NCBI RefSeq assembly: GCF_040196175.1
Contig: NZ_JBEFNF010000001.1
Coordinates: 1 to 64,000 of the forward strand
Source: Halospina sp040196175
GTDB taxonomy: Bacteria > Pseudomonadota > Gammaproteobacteria > Pseudomonadales > Oleiphilaceae
Length of the DNA: 64,000 bases
Direction: 5' to 3'
Part shown: positions 6,430-14,824 of the stretch, in pieces
How positions within the stretch are numbered: position 1 is the stretch's first letter
Layout: each line of letters starts with the position of its first letter
The notes under the pieces: model-generated
Seen by the model: only the letters and a program-made list of their open reading frames with translations
Told to the model about the DNA's origin: nothing
Database searches by the model: none
Program-made: the position numbers and the translations under genes

Positions 6430-6660
6430 ATGGGCCAGGTGACGATCTATCTGGATGACGAGACTGAAAAAAAGATGATCGAAAATGCCAGGGGCATGAA
6501 GCTTTCTAAAAGCAAATGGATTGCCGGTGTGATCCAGGAGAAGCTGGTGGATCAATGGCCTGATACAGTGCGGGAGCTTCCGGGAAGCTGGGGTGACTTC
6601 CCCTCACTGGAAGAGCTGCGAGCTGGAGAGAGCACTGATGCAGAGCGGGAAGCACTTTAA
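6430..6660 (+). CDS. vapB: VapB-type antitoxin, ribbon-helix-helix (CopG) family
   Basis: Antitoxin of 76 residues. MGQVTIYLDDETEKKMIENA (residues 1-20) is the strand plus first helix of a CopG fold, followed by KLSKSKWIAGVIQEKL as the second helix; the acidic tail (PSLEELRAGESTDAEREAL) is the part that usually plugs the toxin active site. The start at 6430 is chosen because the family always begins near this strand and AGAGGGG lies 6 bases before it; the open frame further upstream is not protein-like. It shares one base with the vapC start (TAATG), which indicates translational coupling. Confidence 0.88.
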   Translation: MGQVTIYLDDETEKKMIENARGMKLSKSKWIAGVIQEKLVDQWPDTVRELPGSWGDFPSLEELRAGESTDAEREAL

Positions 6661-7052
6661 TGTGGGTGCTGGATACCAACACGCTGATTTACTTTTTCAA
6701 GGGTGAGGGCCGGGTTGCGGAGCGGATGCTGGCGCGGGCGCCCCAGGATATTGGCATCCCCGCTATTGTCCTCTATGAACTGCAGGTTGGTATCGCCAAA
6801 TCGGCATCGCTGGAAAAGCGTTCGAAGCAGCTCGCGGAACTTACCTCAGCGGTGCAGGTCCTGCCTTTTCACCAACGCGAGGCAAAGGCAGCTGCAGAAA
6901 TCCGCGCCACCCTGGAGAACGAAGGCCAACCCATCGGCCCCTGTGACACCCTGATTGCCGGCACGGCGCTGGCTCATGGCTCCATTTTGGTCAGCCGTAA
7001 TACCCGTGAATTTGAACGGATCGACCAGTTGCGTTTGGAGGATTGGTTCTAA
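6660..7052 (+). CDS. vapC: VapC-type toxin, PIN-domain ribonuclease
   Basis: PIN-domain RNase of 130 residues. The metal-binding acids are visible: Asp5 in VLDTNTLIY, Glu40 in IVLYELQVG and Asp96 in IGPCDTLIAG, with the usual final polar residue in SRNTREFERI (Asn114). VapC toxins cut tRNA or rRNA and are blocked by the paired VapB. Full length, with the expected C-terminal LRLEDW. It is coupled to vapB by a one-base overlap and ends 19 bp from the truncated nucleotidyltransferase gene on the other strand. Confidence 0.92.
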   Translation: MWVLDTNTLIYFFKGEGRVAERMLARAPQDIGIPAIVLYELQVGIAKSASLEKRSKQLAELTSAVQVLPFHQREAKAAAEIRATLENEGQPIGPCDTLIAGTALAHGSILVSRNTREFERIDQLRLEDWF

Positions 7053-7071
7053 GACAGATTAATTGAATCTG

Positions 7072-7254
7072 CTACTCCCGCAGGGATTCCAGCTTCTGGT
7101 CGCTGCTTAAAGGTTGAACTGACAGAACCCCGACATCCAGATCGCTCCCGGGTCTTTGCTGACCACTGGCGACGGAACCGAACACAACAATCAGCCGCAC
7201 TCCCTCAAAGGGCTGCAGTGCCTGGATGATCTGATGTTCAGTCGTATGGTCCAT
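7072..7254 (-). pseudogene. Truncated MNT-type nucleotidyltransferase
   Basis: Sixty codons covering only the first half of a minimal nucleotidyltransferase: VRLIVVFGSVASGQQRPGSD followed by LDVGVL. The GS-----SD-D pattern is the catalytic core; the rest of the fold (third acid and C-terminal helices) is missing because the frame stops right after KLESLRE. Intact MNT proteins of MNT-HEPN TA pairs are roughly 100-140 residues, and no HEPN partner is present. No ribosome binding site is clear at 7254. It ends 19 bp from the vapC stop, so the incoming vapBC block may have cut it. Confidence 0.6.
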
Positions 7255-7300
7255 AAATGCATCATGGCACGCGGATGAAACAGCACCAATCACGTGCCCG

Positions 7301-7363
7301 GTAGAAGAGAGTCCCGCTCGCAATCCTTGGGGTATCGTTTGTGGAGCGAGTTGCTACAGGAGG
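7301..7363 (+). repeat. REP-like element, right copy
   Basis: Same family and orientation as 6299-6360: the halves GGTATCGTTTGTGGAGCGAG and CTACAGGAGG match the left copy with few changes, and GCTCGC sits at the same place in the first half. The stop codon of jetD (7354-7356) lies inside this element, so the last residues of JetD are encoded by the repeat. Confidence 0.55.
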
Positions 7364-8536
7364 TGAGGAAACCGCTTGGGCACGGCGCTGAGGGGGATGC
7401 GTTCCTGTTCCAGGCGGGGCTGATCGCCATAGTCGCCGTTGAGCAGGGCGTGGTAGAGAGCCTGTTCCGCCTCGGTGAGGTTGGGGAGTTGGTGGTGGGT
7501 CGGTTTGGGCTCCGTGCCCATGAGCGACTGGTAAGTATTGAGGGTGGCGGCGTCCATCAGCAGTGAGCGGGTGTGTGGCAGGACGCTGCGCAGCTGGTTG
7601 AGGATGGCGAGGCCGTGGGTATCAATGTCGCCCCAGTAGTAGACGGGCTTTTCCTGGAGCCAGCCGGCCTCGGCAAGAAGTCTGTCCACGCCATAGCCCT
7701 GGCCGAAGATGACGATGGCGTCCGCCACTGGCGGGAAGGCGAGGGCGGTGATGTCGTTTTCCACGATCAGCACTGTCTCGATAGCCAGATTCAGGCCGTT
7801 GAATTCATGGACGGGGATCTGGAGATCACTGAGTCCGTGCAGGGTGTGGGCGGCGTCCAGAATGCGGAAACGGACTGTGGCGGGTTTGCTGGCAAAGCCG
7901 TAGCGGCGCTCGAACTGGTTGGCGCCGGGATCGATCGCGGCTTCGGGCAGCATGCGGTCAAGTAGCTGCGTGAGCAGTTTTCGGTGGCCCTCAACGAATT
8001 TGGTATCCACGCCGGGCAGATCCAGCTGGCGCAGGTAGATGCCCGGGCGCGGATTGTCTCTCAGCCAGTGCATGACAGCGCGCAGGCGCGGCCACTGGTC
8101 GTGGTGTTCAAGTACGGCCAGCGGATACGCCAGGGCCCAGTCGTGGAGTTCTGGGAAATCCGTGATCAGCGCATGGAAGCAGGCGCTGAAGCGCTCGGCC
8201 TGGCGCCGGTGGCGTATAAAGCCCAGTGCCTGTTCGGGCGTTTCGAACACGACCGCGCTGGGAATCTCGTTACGCCCGAGCTGGCGGTGGTTGCGGCTTT
8301 CCCACTCCAGCGAGAAATCCCCGCAGCGGGCTTGCTGTTGCCATTGGCGCGCCCATTCGCGGGCTTGCGGGAACTGCTCCAGAAGTTGCTTTGGGTCGGG
8401 TTTTTTCAGTGGCAGGCGCAGGGGGAAGTGCGCTTGCGGTTGCTGCCAGGCGCGCAGCAGTTCCCCCTTTTTGCCAGCGCTTGCGCAGGGTGGAGGCGAC
8501 ATCTTCCGGGGTGCTCCAGGGGCCGGAGGTGCTCAT
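7354..8536 (-). pseudogene. jetD: Wadjet nuclease subunit JetD, frameshifted near its N-terminus
   Basis: JetD is the Toprim-type nuclease of type I Wadjet. The start is the ATG at 8536, which overlaps the jetC stop as ATGA. From there the frame reads MSTSGPWSTPEDVASTLRKR and then WQKG. The rest of the protein (ELLRAWQQPQAHFPLRLPL onward) continues in another frame. The switch falls in a run of five A and five G at 8463-8472; removing one base restores RWQKGELLRAW, as in intact relatives. The body shows the DUF3322 part and, from about residue 240, the Toprim part with VLIVENDITAL and YYWGDIDTHG, both acidic motifs intact. So this is either a real lesion, a slippage-tolerant site or an assembly error. 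Confidence 0.85.
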
Positions 8537-11500
8537 GCAGGGTGCTCGCGCTTGTGCTTCTCCGCCCGGTACTCCTCAATGGTGAGGTTGCGCAGCAGCG
8601 ACTCACGCCCTTGCGGGTTGTACACAAAGCCCACCTGGGCCACGTAGGGTTCGATGATGTGGATCTTCTGCAACGGGGTGATGATCAGAAGCTGCAGGTT
8701 CAGCCGCTGGAACAGCTCCAGGCCGAAGCGGGCGGATTCGTCCGAGCCGCGCCCGAAGGCCTCGTCGATCATCACGAAGCGAAAGCTGCGTGAGTGCACC
8801 GCGCCCCATTCGAGCCCGAACTGGTAGGCCAGGCTTGCCGCCAGCACCGTGTAGGCCAGTTTCTCTTTCTGGCCGCCGGATTTGCCGCCGGAGTCGGTGT
8901 AGTGTTCGTACTCGGTGCCGGTGACGCTGCCCTCGGTACAGGCTTTGAGACTCTGCTGGAATTCGCGGATGTCCGGGTCCGGGTTGGTTTCAGCCTCCAG
9001 GCGGATGTAGCGCCCGGGGTTGTACTCGATGTCCGCCAGTGAGCGGTTGATCTGTTCGATGCGTTCGCGGATCAGTGCCTGCTCCTGATAGAGCTTGCCC
9101 TGGAAGCCGGCGATCTCCTGGATGGTGTTTTCGTTGAGCAGGGTCTTGAACTTGTGCTCAAAGCGCGGGAGATCGTCCTCTTTGAGGCTGGTGAGCAGGG
9201 CACGGTATTCGCCGGCAGCGTCGATACTCGCATCCATTTCCTGGGTGTCCAGTGGCCAGCGGCTGGCGAACTCATTCATCGCCCGCAGGATTTTCTCTTC
9301 CAGGTTTCGGATGCGTTTGGCTTCGTTGTCGAGTTTGCGCTGCAGCCACTCGCGCATCTCCTGCTCGCGGTTGGCGCAGGACTCGACGGTGAGCTGGTGC
9401 TCGCCCAGGGCCTGTTCGCGTAGACTATCCAGCTCCTCGAACCAGGGCTGATCCTGACCCTGTTGCTCGAGCAGTGTGTTCAACTCCTCGAGTTCGTTCC
9501 GGGCGTTCTGCTGTTTCTCCCGGGTGACGGCAAGCTGGCCGGAGAGCCGTTCCTTTTCGTTTTCGCTTTCCTCGATGCGTGTTTCCAGGGCATCGAGTTG
9601 CTCGTTCAGTGTCTGCAGCTGGTCGCTGGCCTTTTCAAGCTCGGTCTTTTCCCGCTCCAGCTCGGCAATGGCCCGCGCCGGCGTGTGCCAGTTGATCTCG
9701 CTGTAGTCCTGGATGGCCTGAAGTTTGACCAGGGTATCGCGCTGGTCGTTCAATTCCTCTTTCTGACGTTTGATCTCCGCCAGTTCGGCCCCCAGTTGCT
9801 GGATATCGCGTTCAAGGTCCGCCTGCTGGTTTTCCAGGGTGGCGATCTTGTCCTGGTTGCTCCAGCCGAGCATGAAGCGGCTGCGGTCGTTGAGCCGGTG
9901 GCGGTCGTCCTTTTCGTGGCGCTGCTCGTTGGTCTTGATCTGGCCGGCGCGGGTAATGGCGCGCGGCTCGCGGCGGAGCTGGGCGAGATCGTCGCAGCAG
10001 GCGTAGTCGAAGCGTTTGGCCAGTTCTTGCTCAAGCCAGGGGTGGAACTCGGAGTCGGGCTTGATGTCGAGCTTGGCCACCAGTGACCGGGCGTGGAGCT
10101 GTGACGGGGCGGTCACTCGGGGGTGACTGACGCGGAAATACACCAGCCGGCCCTTGAGGTGGGTCTGCTCGACCCATTCGGCAACGGCGCTGTAGCGCGC
10201 CTCCGGCACCAGCAGCGAGAGCGCGAAGTTGTGCAGTACGCGTTCGGCGGCGCCTTCCCAGTCGCTTTCATCCTCGCGCACGCGAATCAGTTCGCCGGCA
10301 AAGGGAAGGGCGTCCTCGTTCAGTGACAGGTCCTGGCACAGGCGCTCGCGGATGCGGATCTGGGCACTGGCGATGTTGGAGCGGCGCTGGCGCAGGGAAT
10401 CGAGCTCGTCGCTCAGGCTCTGGTGCTCGCTGCGCCTCTGGCGAAGGGTGACCTCGGCTTCGGTGTTGCGGTTGGTCAGTGTCTGGTCGCGCTCCTGCAG
10501 CTCGCTGCGCTGGGTCTCAAGCTGTGTGAGGTTGTCGCCGAAGGTCTCCAGATCCGGGTGCTGGGTCAGGCCCAGCTGGCCGGCCAGGGTGGCGTAGTGT
10601 TCGGCTTTGCTCTGGCGCTGGTTGCGTTCGTCCTGGCGCCGGGCGATGTCGGTCTTGAGTTGTTCAATGCGGTCACCGCCGCGCTCGCCGATGGCCTGGC
10701 GCAGCCGGTCGCGTTCGCCGCGCTGCTCGGTCAGGGTGCTTTGCTGCTGCTCAAGCCGGCGTTGCTGGCGTTGGTGCTCTTCCGCGAGATTGTCCAGGCG
10801 TTTGTGCAGCAGTTGGCTCTTGTGGTGGGCGAAGTAGCTTTTCAGAGCGTCGCGGCACTGTTCCCAGTGCTGGTGCTGTTGCTGCAGGCTCTGATGCTCG
10901 TCGCAGTCGCCGACCAGCGGCTCCAGCGCCTCCATCTGGGCGCGGGCTTTGAGCACCGCCTCGTGGGCGCGGTTGAGGTCATCGAAGTGCTCGATCAGAT
11001 CGTCGATGCGTGGGCCCACGTCGAAGGCCTCGAGCATGTGCTCGCGCACAAAGCCAGTGAGATTGCCGACTGATTTCATGGACACCGTCTGGTGGAACAG
11101 CTCCAGGGCCTGGTCATTGTCGATGCCGAACAGGCGGCGGAAAGCGGCCTCGTATTTGGCGAAGCTGTCGTGGATCTGGATATGGGGATTGTCGCGCAGG
11201 CGCTTGCGCAGGGTGTTGATGTCGGCGTTGAAGTTGGCGAAGTCGGTTTCGATGGCCAGATCCTGCTCGGCCACGATATGGATGCGCTCGGGCTGGCCCT
11301 GCTGGTCTTTGTGCCAGAACAGCTGGGCGAGGGTGACGGTCTGGTCAAATCCGGCGTTGTAGAAGCTGGCCAGGATCACCGAATAGCTGTTGTGATCACG
11401 CAGGGCTACGGGCCTGGCATTGGGGCCGGTGTCGCTGCGTTCGGATTTGTAGTAGCCGAGCACGTAGGAGCGCAGTGAGCGCTCCTTGCTTTCGGCGCCG

Positions 11501-11739
11501 GCGGCCTTGTTGTAGGCCGCACGCTGGGGCCGGACAAGTAGTGTGGTCATGGCATCCACCAGGGTGGACTTGCCGGAGCCGATGTCACCGGTCAAAAGCG
11601 CGTTGCGCCCGTCCAGGTTCAGTCGCCAGACGTGGTGGTTGAAGGTGCCCCAGTTGAGCACTTCCAGGCGCTGCAGGCGGAAACCGGCGAGCTGATCGTC
11701 ACTGGCAAAATCGAGAAGCTGCTCCTGCATTGCCATCAC
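8533..11739 (-). CDS. jetC: Wadjet SMC-like ATPase JetC
   Basis: A 1068-residue MukB/SMC-type ATPase, the motor of the Wadjet loop-extruding complex that recognises small circular plasmids. The N-terminal head has the Walker A loop LLTGDIGSGKST at residues 48-59. Two long glutamine- and glutamate-rich coiled-coil arms (about 230-440 and 610-830) flank a hinge region near 450-600. The C-terminal head has the signature SGGKSGGQKEKL at about 950-961 and Walker B FVMIDEAFGRGSDES with catalytic Glu at about 993. Length is normal. The start is either GTG 11739 or ATG 11736, both overlapping the jetB stop; the 3' end overlaps jetD by 4 bp. No damage seen. Confidence 0.94.
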   Translation of the reverse strand: MMAMQEQLLDFASDDQLAGFRLQRLEVLNWGTFNHHVWRLNLDGRNALLTGDIGSGKSTLVDAMTTLLVRPQRAAYNKAAGAESKERSLRSYVLGYYKSERSDTGPNARPVALRDHNSYSVILASFYNAGFDQTVTLAQLFWHKDQQGQPERIHIVAEQDLAIETDFANFNADINTLRKRLRDNPHIQIHDSFAKYEAAFRRLFGIDNDQALELFHQTVSMKSVGNLTGFVREHMLEAFDVGPRIDDLIEHFDDLNRAHEAVLKARAQMEALEPLVGDCDEHQSLQQQHQHWEQCRDALKSYFAHHKSQLLHKRLDNLAEEHQRQQRRLEQQQSTLTEQRGERDRLRQAIGERGGDRIEQLKTDIARRQDERNQRQSKAEHYATLAGQLGLTQHPDLETFGDNLTQLETQRSELQERDQTLTNRNTEAEVTLRQRRSEHQSLSDELDSLRQRRSNIASAQIRIRERLCQDLSLNEDALPFAGELIRVREDESDWEGAAERVLHNFALSLLVPEARYSAVAEWVEQTHLKGRLVYFRVSHPRVTAPSQLHARSLVAKLDIKPDSEFHPWLEQELAKRFDYACCDDLAQLRREPRAITRAGQIKTNEQRHEKDDRHRLNDRSRFMLGWSNQDKIATLENQQADLERDIQQLGAELAEIKRQKEELNDQRDTLVKLQAIQDYSEINWHTPARAIAELEREKTELEKASDQLQTLNEQLDALETRIEESENEKERLSGQLAVTREKQQNARNELEELNTLLEQQGQDQPWFEELDSLREQALGEHQLTVESCANREQEMREWLQRKLDNEAKRIRNLEEKILRAMNEFASRWPLDTQEMDASIDAAGEYRALLTSLKEDDLPRFEHKFKTLLNENTIQEIAGFQGKLYQEQALIRERIEQINRSLADIEYNPGRYIRLEAETNPDPDIREFQQSLKACTEGSVTGTEYEHYTDSGGKSGGQKEKLAYTVLAASLAYQFGLEWGAVHSRSFRFVMIDEAFGRGSDESARFGLELFQRLNLQLLIITPLQKIHIIEPYVAQVGFVYNPQGRESLLRNLTIEEYRAEKHKREHPA

Positions 11740-12375
11740 TCGGTCCCGTCGTCGGTATGGGTGGCATCGCTGTCATCCGCGCTGATGTGCTCGCGGTAGG
11801 CCTGGAGTTTCTGGTCGAATTCGTTGAGCCACTGGGCATCCACGTAGGCCTTGATGATGCGTCGGACCTCGATCTTGTCCTTCTGGCCTTTCAGGCGGCG
11901 GATGAAGCCGAGTTTTTCGACGTTGTTGAGGTGGGTGTCGATGCGGTCGACCAGTTTTGCCTCGTTGGATGTCTCCGGCAGGAAGGTGCGCATCATGTTG
12001 ACGATGTCCTCCCGGTCCAGAATCAGACGCGGGTCGCCGCCCTCGGTGTCGGACTCGGCGAGCTTGCGCCGCAGCAGCGCGATCAACAGGCTGACCGGGT
12101 ACGACAGGGGCCGCCTTGGGCATCAGCTGGGGTATGTCGGCGTCGTGGTCTTCAGAGGTGTCCGAGGTCAGCCAGGCGTAGCCCTCGCTTTCGTCCACCC
12201 GCAGCGCCAGACCCATCACGGCCACATAGTCGCGGATACGCGGCTGCAGGTGGAGAAGCTGCTGCCACAGCCGCGGGTCGTCCTGCTCGAAGATCACGCC
12301 TTTGAGCAGTTTCACCACAATGGGCGACAGCGGGTTGGCCTCTCCGGATTCAGTGGCGTTGGTGGGCTCTTCCAA
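11736..12375 (-). pseudogene. jetB: Wadjet MukE-like subunit JetB, frameshifted
   Basis: JetB is the MukE/kite-like subunit (DUF4194). Translation would begin at TTG 12375, two bases after the jetA stop, with GGAG six bases before it. The first frame gives LSPIVVKLLKGVIFEQDDPR and, further on, LHLQPRIRDYVAVMGLAL, typical of JetB, up to IPQLMPKAA. The conserved continuation LSYPVSLLIALLRRKLAESD lies in the neighbouring frame and runs to 11736, ending about 213 residues in total. The switch sits at a run of four G on the plus strand, 12107-12110; losing one base gives KAALSYPVSLL. Apart from this the gene is undamaged. Confidence 0.88.
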
Positions 12376-12377
12376 GA

Positions 12378-13823
12378 TCAGCTCCGGGCTCGGGTGAACA
12401 GGACCAGCGGGGCTCGGGCATGGCGCCGGGTGCCGTCATCGTCCTGCCATTCTATGGTCTGGGGTTGTGTTTCATCAAAACTGGCTCGCGGGTCATCCCC
12501 GGCCAGTGAGAGGTAGCTCACCAGTTCCGCCAGACCGACCTGTAATGGATGGTTGCTTATGACATCCGCTAGGGTGACCTGTGAGCTGTGGCGCAGCTCG
12601 CGGGCAATGGCGGACTGAAGTCGGGCCTTATCCACCACGACCTGGTTGAACAGTGCCTGCGGGTCGACATCGGTTTCATCGCCGGTGGCCACGCTGGTCT
12701 CCAGCACCGGGCGCAGCGGCGGCGAGAACAGCGGCCGTTCCATAGGCAGATTGATGTCCGCCTTGGGGGATTCCAGCGTCATCCAGGTGCCATCCAGCGG
12801 GTCCCCGCGCAGGGCGATGGCGTGGGTTTCCGCGGATTGGATGAGCTGCATGATGCGCTTGTTCTCAAGAAAAGCCTGATCATCGAGAAACCGCCGCAAT
12901 TGCGCCGAAAGCCGGGCCACGGTGCGCTGGGTCTGCTCTCCCGCCTCAAGCCAGTCGTAGTGGACGCGCTTGATGCGCGGGTCCGGGGCCATCTGCTGGA
13001 CGGCCTCCAGTGACAGAACCTGCTCCAGGCCCTCCGTGAGCTGCTGCTGGCGGGTCGGCGACATCAGAAAATCCCAGAAGGCACGGAAGGTGCGGCCCTG
13101 GTCGGAGTCGGCGATGGCGTCGCGCTCGCCGAAGATCTCGTCGAGCAGCTCGCCCTTGCGGCCTTCCCAGGTGGTGATCTGTTCCCGGGCCTGGCGGTCG
13201 AGCTGGCGGAAGTTCTGCTCCACCTCGCGGAAGTCGGACAGCAGCTCGCGGGCGGTGGTGCTCAGCTGCTGGAAGCGCTCGCGCACGGCCGTTTCTTCCA
13301 TGATCTCGATGTCACCGCTTTCCACTCGTGCGATCTCGTCCTCGATTTCGGCCTTGCGCCGCTGTAGATCGTTCAGCCGTGTCTGTTTGTCCGTCTCCAC
13401 CCCTTCGAGCATCTGCTGGAGCAGATCGAACACCGTTTTCAGGCGCGACTCGGTGCCCACGAACTGGCGCTCGATGAGACTGTTGAGCCACTGGATGACC
13501 TTTTCGGCAGCCGGCGTGAGATCAAAGTGCGCTTCGTCCGAGTTGGCCGGATAGAACTTGCGCAGCCAGCCCTTGTCGTTGTCCGCCCAGTCGTTGAGGT
13601 AGTGCGCGGCCGTCTGCGGGAAGGCGTCCTCGCCCTCGGTCTCGCGCAGGTTGAACAGCCGGTCCTCCAGGCGGGCCTGCAGGTGGGATTCGCTCAGGCT
13701 GCGCTCGTTGGGCTGGATGAACACCTCATCGAGAAAGCTGATGGTCAGCGGGGCATGCTGGGCCTGCAGCAGTTTCCAGGCCGGGTGATGGCGGCGCAGC
13801 TGGGCAGCGGTGTGGTAATCCAA
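12378..13823 (-). CDS. jetA: Wadjet MukF-like kleisin JetA
   Basis: A 481-residue DUF3375 protein, the kleisin-like subunit that bridges the JetC heads. The family opening is clear: LRRHHPAWKLLQAQHAPLTI followed by SFLDEVF, with a winged-helix region over the first 100 residues, then a helical middle with long coiled-coil segments (residues 160-230, including RRKAEIEDEIARVESGDIEI) and the C-terminal winged helix with SQVTLADVISNHPLQVGLAE. The predicted start is TTG at 13823 with a weak CAGGG upstream; no ATG is available nearby. First gene of the jetABCD operon, beginning 28 bp after the wzz stop, so it may be transcribed with the polysaccharide genes. Confidence 0.92.
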   Translation of the reverse strand: MDYHTAAQLRRHHPAWKLLQAQHAPLTISFLDEVFIQPNERSLSESHLQARLEDRLFNLRETEGEDAFPQTAAHYLNDWADNDKGWLRKFYPANSDEAHFDLTPAAEKVIQWLNSLIERQFVGTESRLKTVFDLLQQMLEGVETDKQTRLNDLQRRKAEIEDEIARVESGDIEIMEETAVRERFQQLSTTARELLSDFREVEQNFRQLDRQAREQITTWEGRKGELLDEIFGERDAIADSDQGRTFRAFWDFLMSPTRQQQLTEGLEQVLSLEAVQQMAPDPRIKRVHYDWLEAGEQTQRTVARLSAQLRRFLDDQAFLENKRIMQLIQSAETHAIALRGDPLDGTWMTLESPKADINLPMERPLFSPPLRPVLETSVATGDETDVDPQALFNQVVVDKARLQSAIARELRHSSQVTLADVISNHPLQVGLAELVSYLSLAGDDPRASFDETQPQTIEWQDDDGTRRHARAPLVLFTRARS

Positions 13824-13851
13824 TATCGAGCCCTGAATGTTGGGTGCCGGC

Positions 13852-14796
13852 TTAGGCCGGAGCAGGAGCCTCTCTGAGGTTTCTGATGAAAGAGCGCACG
13901 AACACCGCGAACACGCTCAGCATGCCACCAAGCATGGTGGCCAGGATGCAGATGAGCGCGCGCTGCGGGCCGCTTTTCTCCTGTGGGACGACGGCCGGGT
14001 CGATGGTCTGGAATACGTATTCGTTCTGGGCGTTGGCGAGCATGACGGTGCGGGTTTCGCTTTCAATGAGCTGGTAGAAGACCTGCTGCATGCCGGTGAT
14101 GCTGGTCTCGTCCACCTGGTTTCGCAGGTAGTTGATACGGCTCTGCGCTTCTTCAACGTCTTTCTGGCGCATGTGCTCGTTGATATCGGCGATCAGCTGA
14201 TCTACCCACTGCTGGGCGGCAACGGGCGAGAGGCTCTGGATACTGACGGTGATCATGCCGGTGTCGCTTGAGTCGGAGACCGAGAGCATCCCGCTGAAGC
14301 GTTTGACCAGATCCCAGTCCGTCGGCTCCAGGCTTTCGCCTTCTTCATCCTGTTGCCACTCGCCGGTTTCCGGGTTGTAGACCTCGCGGTTGATGATCCA
14401 TTCGCGGGTCTCGGTGTTCCAGCCCTCGGTGGCCATCAGGGGCACGGCAAGCTCATGGCGGCGGATGAAATCACTGAGAAAGGCCCGCGACTGCAGGATC
14501 TGCTTGGCGATGACGGTTTTGGAGCCGCCACCCTCGCCGATGTTGACGCCGGCCATGCTGGCAAGACTGCCGAGCTGGCCGCTGATCTTAGGGCCCTGTT
14601 CCTCCGTCGCGGGCGCGACCATGGCCTCGGCGCGATACATATTGGGCTGCATCAGGGCGTAGACCACACCACCAACGGCGAAAACCAGGGTGATGCTGAT
14701 GATCAGCCATTTGCCGTGCCACAGGGTGAGAAAGAGATCGCGCAGGTCGATCTCGTCGTCATCCCCAGCGGCGTTATAGGTCGGTTGTTCGCTCAT
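13852..14796 (-). CDS. Wzz-type polysaccharide chain-length regulator
   Basis: A 314-residue inner-membrane protein that sets polysaccharide chain length. The N-terminal DDDEIDLRDLFLTLWHGKW block (residues 12-30) is the Wzz signature, followed by the first membrane helix (31-49), a periplasmic helical domain of about 230 residues with coiled-coil character, and the second helix near 280-301 (ICILATMLGGMLSVFAVFV). The start at 14796 is preferred over one 14 codons upstream because the longer form would overlap the previous gene and GGGA lies before 14796. Third gene of the wzi-wza-wzz set. No tyrosine-kinase domain is attached, so it belongs to the Wzz rather than the Wzc group. Confidence 0.85.
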   Translation of the reverse strand: MSEQPTYNAAGDDDEIDLRDLFLTLWHGKWLIISITLVFAVGGVVYALMQPNMYRAEAMVAPATEEQGPKISGQLGSLASMAGVNIGEGGGSKTVIAKQILQSRAFLSDFIRRHELAVPLMATEGWNTETREWIINREVYNPETGEWQQDEEGESLEPTDWDLVKRFSGMLSVSDSSDTGMITVSIQSLSPVAAQQWVDQLIADINEHMRQKDVEEAQSRINYLRNQVDETSITGMQQVFYQLIESETRTVMLANAQNEYVFQTIDPAVVPQEKSGPQRALICILATMLGGMLSVFAVFVRSFIRNLREAPAPA

Positions 14797-14824
14797 GCCG
14801 TGTTCCCGTTTGCGTTGCTGAACA

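Noticed and set aside
8270..8462. Continuation of the first jetD frame as a separate small protein
   Set aside because: Alanine/proline-rich out-of-frame sequence; the first 24 codons belong to JetD.
11773..12110. JetB as a complete 200-residue protein in a single frame
   Set aside because: After about residue 88 this frame becomes arginine/proline-rich and unlike JetB, while the conserved second half lies in the adjacent frame.
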